From CAYVDH01 sp964450355 (GTDB taxonomy: Bacteria > Bacteroidota > Bacteroidia > NS11-12g > UBA955), in the NCBI GenBank assembly GCA_964450355.1, contig CAYVDH010000161.1, forward strand, positions 1 through 8,175: DNA of 8,175 bases. The letters are read 5' to 3'. Below the pieces are notes generated by a model that saw only the letters and a list, made by a program, of their open reading frames with translations, ran no database searches and was not told the origin of the DNA. Numbering within the stretch: position 1 is the stretch's first letter; each line of letters opens with the position of its first letter. The position numbers were made by a program, and so were the translations under genes. Shown in pieces: positions 1-5,300 of the stretch.

Positions 1-142
1 AGTACTTTTTCAAGAGACCTTCAGGGACAAATCCTATAAAAGATATCTGGTCAGATAATCCATTTTTCTTTGCTAAATTAATAAGATGCTGTGTATAGTC
101 AGAGTTACCGTTACCGGATATATAGATTCTAAATTGTTTATT
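1..142 (-). pseudogene. Glycosyltransferase family 4 fragment (GT-B C-terminal domain), 5'-truncated, runs off the window
   Basis: Reading the minus strand from 142 to 1 in a frame different from the TPR gene gives an open stretch of 47 codons. It contains FRIYISGNGNSDY, then LAKKNGLSDQISFIGFVP and EGLLKKY. This matches the family 4 (Glycos_transf_1) pattern 'L.I.GdG....y...L..la...gl.d.v.F.GfV....l...Y', the start of the nucleotide-sugar-binding domain in enzymes that build surface polysaccharide or LPS. Seen: the frame is closed by stop codons just upstream (143-145 and beyond), there is no start codon, and no glycosyltransferase coding is visible in any frame above ~142. GC is about 34% over 1-120, against about 18-25% just above. 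Inferred: the 5' part of a glycosyltransferase gene has been lost and its remainder joined to the TPR gene, or the assembly is chimeric. Whether the gene continues normally below position 1 cannot be seen. Confidence 0.65.
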
Positions 143-705
143 TTAAAATTATCAGAATTTTGAGTTTCTTTCAGCTTGTCAATTAATGGTTTTGCAATTT
201 TCAACATATTAAGATCGAGCAAAATAGTTGCTTTAAATTGAATTATGTAATTCTCATACTTTCTATATTCTTGTATAACTTTTTTGAAATTTTTTAACTC
301 TCTTTCTGCTCTAACAATGTATTCAAAAGCTTTCTCATTGCAATAAAAAACATAGAACTTTCTAGAAATTGACAAATATAACCATGTTCTATTTTTAAAA
401 TAATTTTTTGAACTTGAATAAATAAGAGCTTTTTGATATTTTTTTAGAGCTTCAAATTGCTTTTCTGTATTTTCATAAACACAAGCCAATCCAATATTAC
501 CATAGTATATTAAAGAATCTATATTATTTAATTCCCCAATATTTATTAACTTGTTTGAGATTTCAGTTAATAAAGTATAATTTATGTTGCTATCATTATA
601 AATTTTCTTAAATGAGTTAAAATAAAGATCATTTTGTGATTTTACAGTATTGATCTTTAAGCAAAAAAATAAAATTATAAAAAAACTAATTTTAAATTTA
701 TTCAT
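73..705 (-). CDS. Exported TPR-like protein, apparently truncated with an out-of-frame tail
   Basis: 210 residues. Residues 1-24 form a signal peptide (Lys-rich start, hydrophobic FFIILFFCL core, ending VKSQ), so the protein is exported. Residues ~65-98 (LIYYGNIGLACVYENTEKQF, then alternating A/L positions) and ~106-139 look like degenerate TPR helix pairs; ~157-180 may be a third. In Bacteroidota such N-terminal TPR arrays often precede a membrane helix and a LuxR-type HTH or histidine kinase domain. None is present here. The last ~18-20 residues (from about 191) are an out-of-frame translation of the glycosyltransferase fragment, so the native C-terminus is missing. The ATG at 703-705 overlaps the adhesin's TGA (ATGA), implying translational coupling. 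TPR assignment is by pattern only and moderate; the role is unknown, possibly a sensor or accessory protein for the adhesin upstream. Confidence 0.7.
   Translation of the reverse strand: MNKFKISFFIILFFCLKINTVKSQNDLYFNSFKKIYNDSNINYTLLTEISNKLINIGELNNIDSLIYYGNIGLACVYENTEKQFEALKKYQKALIYSSSKNYFKNRTWLYLSISRKFYVFYCNEKAFEYIVRAERELKNFKKVIQEYRKYENYIIQFKATILLDLNMLKIAKPLIDKLKETQNSDNFKINNLESIYPVTVTLTIHSILLI
702..705 (-). promoter_or_regulatory. ATGA stop/start overlap, translational coupling
   Basis: The minus strand reads ATGA: the TGA (702-704) ends the adhesin gene and the ATG (703-705) opens the TPR gene in another frame. No strong Shine-Dalgarno sequence precedes the ATG (upstream bases ATGAGACAATTAA). 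Re-initiation by ribosomes ending the adhesin is the simplest way to translate the second gene, and it argues that the two are co-transcribed. Confidence 0.75.
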
Positions 706-2222
706 TTAATTGTCTCATTTTTAGTTTCTAAATTTATAATCCTAGCTTCAAATTCTTCTATTTTTTTCTCACATTTGTTAATATAATAGTACAATGCTTT
801 TATGGCTGCGAAATTAACTCCATCAATATCAATTGTAGTGATAGTTGTATCACTTTCTCCAACCTTAAATACATTGTAAAAATCTTGTGCCATTGGGCCA
901 ATGTGTCTAATTTTATTTGATTGAGAAATGTAATTCCATTCTAATACAGGCACTTTCAACACGTTCATTAAAATAGAATCATAATCCAATAATTTAAAAT
1001 TCTCTTTTTTATTTCTATCAGAAACAGAAGACCAAGAACCACCTCCAGCAGCTAATTGAACACCCGAACTCATGGTGGCATTCGAATACAAATTATATCC
1101 TCCTGAAAATCTTGAATTAAACGAATTATTTGCACTTGCATTTAATCTGTTTGTTGAATTATTATCGCCTAAAACAAATGCTCCACTATAACCATTATTA
1201 CTTACAAATTTACCTAAAGCAAAGCTATAGGCACTGTTAGATATACAGCTATCTCCTATTGCATATGAAGCATACCCACTAGACACATTATTTTTACCCA
1301 ATGTATAACTATAATTGCCACTAGATAAATTATAATAACCTAAAGAATAAGCATATTTCCCAGATGATTTAGACTTTACACCCATAGTATAAGATGCTAG
1401 CCCTGTAGATTGTACGGTATCTCCAAATGCTAATGACCCAATTCCACTTGCTTTGCTATTTCTACCTCTAGCTACACTATAATTACCCGTACAAGAATCA
1501 AAACTCCCCCCTAAAATAGTACTTTCTATAGAATTCACATACGAATTACTACCACATAAGAAACTACCAGCTCCAAACATTGTTATTTTAGAACTTTGAC
1601 CTAATAAATAAGAATAATTACCCGCATTTGAATTTGATTGACCATAACAAAAAGCTTGAAAACCATTAACAACATTAGATTGACCAATACCAACAGAATA
1701 CATATTATTTACTTTATTTGCACTCCCTAATGTCACTGCTCCTATTCCATTTGACAAATTTCGATACCCTAAAGCAAAACTGTAATTTCCAGAAGCAGTA
1801 TCTCTAAAGCCTATGGCAGTAGAATGTAAACCAGACGATATTGAATATTGACCCAAAGCAAAGCTATAAGCTCCAGAAGCTAGATTATTTGAGGCATTTA
1901 CAACCGACTTTAATCCTGTTGTATTTTGTGTATCTAACCAACTTATGGATTTATTAGACCTACATAAACTAATCCAAACTAAACCATTGTTATTAAACAA
2001 ACAATTACTATCAGTATTATAAATCACTAAACCTTGCATGTTGGATAAACTATTCATTTGAGAAGAATTCATTCTTGGAAAAACAACTCCTTTATTAGTA
2101 CTTTCTAATTCCAATAATGCACTATTATTTATACTACTAGGATTATCCCCAATTTTTACTTGTGAATAATTTAACTTAGCTAAACTTATAAATGAAAAAA
2201 TTAGAAATAATTTTTTGAACAT
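702..2222 (-). CDS. YadA-head-like repeat adhesin with C-terminal Peptidase_S74 self-cleaving chaperone
   Basis: 506 residues. Residues 1-20 are a signal peptide ending NYSQ. Residues 21-90 carry the N-terminal lead usual in Bacteroidota S74 proteins: VKIGDNPSS, then ALLELESTNKGVVFPRM and GLVIYNTDSN. Residues ~115-355 are about 17 degenerate 14-residue repeats of the YadA/Hia head type ('SGxYSxALGxxxx'), which fold as a trimeric left-handed beta-roll in known relatives. Residues ~356-400 (SFNSRFSGGYNLY, GVQLAAGGGSWSS) lead into the intramolecular chaperone. In SDRNKKENF, Ser401 and Lys406 have the five-residue spacing of the endosialidase Ser-Lys dyad, so cleavage just before Ser401 is expected. 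IGPMAQDF and the 475-506 coiled coil complete the S74 domain. There is no T9SS tail and no YadA membrane anchor, so the route to the surface is unclear. It follows a terminator, so it probably has its own promoter, and it is coupled to the TPR gene. Family call is strong; function as an adhesin is inferred. Confidence 0.9.
   Translation of the reverse strand: MFKKLFLIFSFISLAKLNYSQVKIGDNPSSINNSALLELESTNKGVVFPRMNSSQMNSLSNMQGLVIYNTDSNCLFNNNGLVWISLCRSNKSISWLDTQNTTGLKSVVNASNNLASGAYSFALGQYSISSGLHSTAIGFRDTASGNYSFALGYRNLSNGIGAVTLGSANKVNNMYSVGIGQSNVVNGFQAFCYGQSNSNAGNYSYLLGQSSKITMFGAGSFLCGSNSYVNSIESTILGGSFDSCTGNYSVARGRNSKASGIGSLAFGDTVQSTGLASYTMGVKSKSSGKYAYSLGYYNLSSGNYSYTLGKNNVSSGYASYAIGDSCISNSAYSFALGKFVSNNGYSGAFVLGDNNSTNRLNASANNSFNSRFSGGYNLYSNATMSSGVQLAAGGGSWSSVSDRNKKENFKLLDYDSILMNVLKVPVLEWNYISQSNKIRHIGPMAQDFYNVFKVGESDTTITTIDIDGVNFAAIKALYYYINKCEKKIEEFEARIINLETKNETIK
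705..1022 (-). other. Peptidase_S74 intramolecular chaperone domain with predicted self-cleavage site
   Basis: Residues 401-506 of the adhesin. The predicted nucleophile Ser401 is codon 1020-1022 (TCT) and the partner Lys406 is codon 1005-1007 (AAA). In phage tailspike and MYRF-type relatives this domain trimerises the protein and then cuts itself off just before the Ser. Supporting residues are the LEWNY strand, the HIGPMAQDF motif, the DIDGVNFAAIKAL helix and a Lys/Glu-rich final coiled coil. Confidence 0.85.
1158..1880 (-). repeat. About 17 tandem 14-residue (42-base) YadA-head-like repeats
   Basis: Within adhesin residues 115-355, units such as ASGAYSFALGQYSI, ASGNYSFALGYRNL, STGLASYTMGVKSK and SSGNYSYTLGKNNV follow one another in register. 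Most are 14 residues; a few are 13, 15 or 16 (for example around residues 213-228). Aromatic and small residues keep their place in 'YSxxLG', while DNA identity is low, so the array is old rather than freshly amplified. Confidence 0.85.
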
Positions 2223-2226
2223 TCGA

Positions 2227-2257
2227 CAAAAATATAAAATTTTATTTGCAAATATTA
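2227..2257 (-). promoter_or_regulatory. Weak candidate promoter for the adhesin gene
   Basis: The 85-base gap must hold a promoter if the terminator at 2266-2297 works. On the minus strand TATTTTTG (2227-2234) fits the Bacteroidota -7 box TAnnTTTG, but it lies only four bases before the ATG. A second partial box, TAATATTTG (2249-2257), lies farther up. No TTG at the usual 17-23 base spacing is convincing, and the region is nearly all A/T, so chance matches are likely. Confidence 0.2.
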
Positions 2258-2265
2258 AAATAACA

Positions 2266-2297
2266 AAAAAAGAGGTCGAAACTTCGACCTCTTTTTT
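2266..2297. terminator. Strong intrinsic terminator, symmetric, between the 1760-residue gene and the adhesin gene
   Basis: A perfect inverted repeat has arms AAAAAAGAGGTCGAA (2266-2280) and TTCGACCTCTTTTTT (2283-2297), with a GC-containing core GAGGTCG/CGACCTC and a tiny loop. The A-tract gives a U-run on the minus-strand transcript, about 10-40 bases past the stop codon of the giant gene. The element is symmetric and could stop plus-strand transcripts as well, though no plus-strand gene ends here. Confidence 0.9.
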
Positions 2298-2307
2298 AAT
2301 TATTCTT

Positions 2308-5300
2308 TTATTCTTTTATTTTAATGATTTTTTGCATTTGTGTGCCATAATCACTATCAATATAAATATAATAGACTCCATCTGCTAAATTTTCTAAATT
2401 TAAAAATGAAGAATTAGTATCTTTTATAATGTAATTTAATATTTCTTTTCCCTGTTGATTAAATAATTTAATTCTCAACAAAGTTGTTAATTGACTCAAA
2501 TTAATAGCTAATAAATTTGATGTAGGATTAGGACTAATTGTTACAGTATATATAACATTATTTTTATTACAAGAACTAATTCTAATTATATCAGATTTTT
2601 CACTTTTTCCATCTTTGTTATTTTCTACAATTTGATATAGTATTATTTTATCACTTTTTATTTGATCAATGTATTTGAAATCATTAATATTTGTTGAAAA
2701 CAGTGAGTTATTAGCTTCAAATACATTAACCCATGTTTTTCCATTATCAAGACTTCTCATAAGTTGATAATTACTGACATTATTTTTGTAATTTACTGAC
2801 CAATTAATATTAATTTCATTATTTAAACATTCTGCATTAAATTTAATAAATTGAATAGGAAGTACAGCATAAGTAGCACAAATATTGCACATATTATTTA
2901 CATCTGCTGGTGTCCCACAAATAGGAGTTATAACATCACAACCAGAAACTTTTAATGTGTCATAAGAACCAGCGACAAATGCGGTAGAATCAGAATTAGT
3001 TCCATTGTCTACTGCAGGATATGAAGCATTTGTATAATTAAACCAAATACCTGATGTATCTTGTATACCAAGTACTGTAGCTCCATTTGTAAATGTACTA
3101 GAAATTCCAGGAAATGTATTGCTACAAGCAGATTTTGCTGGTCTAAAATATTTAGCAGGAATTCTTTGAAAACCATTTCCTATATTCCAAAGTATTTCAG
3201 AATTAGATCTGGTACCATTATCGTGATGATAAAATCTTAGACGTAATAACTTGTATGGTTTTGAACAGCCACTTGAAGTTTTTGCTGTTGTAGGAACATT
3301 ATATGTAACATAACTATATGGCTTTCTACCTTTTCTATTATAATTTTCGCCTACTAACACCATAGAATCAATATGAGTACCAATATATAATGCTGAGGCA
3401 TCCCATCTAACTCCTCCTCCTAATTTAAATTCTATTTGTTTTAATTCGCCTGGAACAATCAACCATGCATCTTGTTGCACTTGTTCTCTTGAACGAACTC
3501 CAACACGTATTGGTCTAAATGAATTTCCATCTACATCAGTAATTGTTGCATCAGAAGATAATCCTAAAATATTAGAATACAATACCCCTGTAGAATCATG
3601 AACATGAACTGGATAACAATTTGGACAAGAAGGTCCTAATGTAAAATAATCTTGAAATCCTTTTATATAAGGTTGATTTAAAACATTTCCTGTTGATTCT
3701 TCAGCACTGTCAAGTTCCCAATATTGAGTATATAATGAGCCTGCAGTGTCGTTTAAAGTTCTATAAGTTATTTGATATGGTTGTACTCCACAAGTTGGAG
3801 TATATTGTATTTCAGTTGTATCAACAGAAATACACGCAATATTTGTTGAAATACACTTAATACATGGGTCGGTTGACACAGCTTCACAGATGCTTGGATC
3901 TAAAGCATAAGGGTTGCCATCTGTATCAAACAAGTCGCCATCAGCATCTTGAAATATACATTTCCCTGGTAAACTTTTTAGTGTACTTGGTTTATTTCCG
4001 TCAGCATTTGCAGAAGCGGCTGTTGTACCAACTGATTGAACATATTCTTTTGGAATTACTTCCCATCCATTTCCAATATTCCACATAAGCTTAGAGTTCA
4101 TATAAACTCCAACATCATTACTATACAAACGAGCTCTTAATACCAAATAACCACAGGTTGCTAATGAAGAAGCTGAACTATTTGGGTCTGATGTTGCATC
4201 ATATTCATAATTGATACCTACTTCAGTACCTGATGGAGCTCTATAAGTACCTTGAATTTGAGATTTTATTTTTCCAATACCATATGATTCTCCTACCAAT
4301 TCTAAATCAGTTACAGATGATCCAAGATACAAGGCAGTTGCATCCCAACGTTTTGGATTATTAATTCTAACTTCAAAACAAGTAGCATTAGGTGGAATAA
4401 TTAACCAAAAATCTTGTTGTAATTGATCGGATCTACCGATAGAAAAACCATAAGTTGCACTTAAACTAGTATTTTCTGCAAAACCAGCAGATCTAAACCT
4501 CGTTGTAGTGGCAGACTGACCAGAAAGTGGTCCACTTGTAAAAGTCCCAGCTGCACCATTTACATGCATTGGAAGTCCATTAACATCTGTTCCAGAAAAT
4601 GGGTATTTTAAAATACCATTTATAGAAGAAATAGGTGAAGTGTTTTTTAATGCATTGTATCTATATTTCCATTTAGGTGTGGTATATCTTGTCCATAATT
4701 GAGTTGTTACTCTACCATCAGCAACAGGGGTCTTACCTTGCACTTTAATTGGAGTTAAAGGACAATTTTTAATACAATCGCCAGCTATATCTCCATCTGC
4801 TGCATCAACCAAACCGTCAAAATCATTATCTACACCATCGCCACAAACCTCGGGTTTGGCTTGACAATTACAACCATTAGGTGTTCCACAAAGTCCACTT
4901 AAATTTTCAACTATTGTACCTGTATTGTCTGCAATTATTAAATCGTATGGTTCATCTGGTTTTGCATAAAAAGTAAATGTTGCAAAATTTACACCATCAT
5001 CTGTGCCAGATGTAGTAGCTGCTATTGGGAAAGTTAGAGGAGCCCCAGTGTTATCGTATAAGCCACTACCGCCAACTACAGAAAAACCTGTCAAAATCAT
5101 ACTTTCAACTATAGCATTTTCATTAAATAAAGTTACAGAACGATAATTTGTAGGATCTGCAAAAATATTGTTTGGATTATCACATTGACATGGGTCAATT
5201 AAATCAGCTTCTACTTCACAAGGATCTGCGGCTAAAGTACTTGCACAAGTTGGACCACTAGTAGGTGCAGGTTGCGCAGAACAATCAGTGATTTCTTGAA

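Noticed and set aside
1158..1880. Tandem short repeats as a possible CRISPR array or minisatellite
   Set aside because: The 42-base periodicity is in frame, degenerate at DNA level and encodes the YadA-head repeats. There are no identical repeats with unrelated spacers.
2266..2297. Inverted repeat as an operator or transposon end
   Set aside because: Its GC core, A- and T-tracts and place just after a stop codon fit an intrinsic terminator fully. No transposase or second copy is in the window.
3864..4088. 74-codon plus-strand open frame inside repeat C
   Set aside because: It lies opposite the giant gene, has a low-complexity, Leu/His/Gln-rich translation without domain character, and has no start signal. 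It is a shadow of the real gene.
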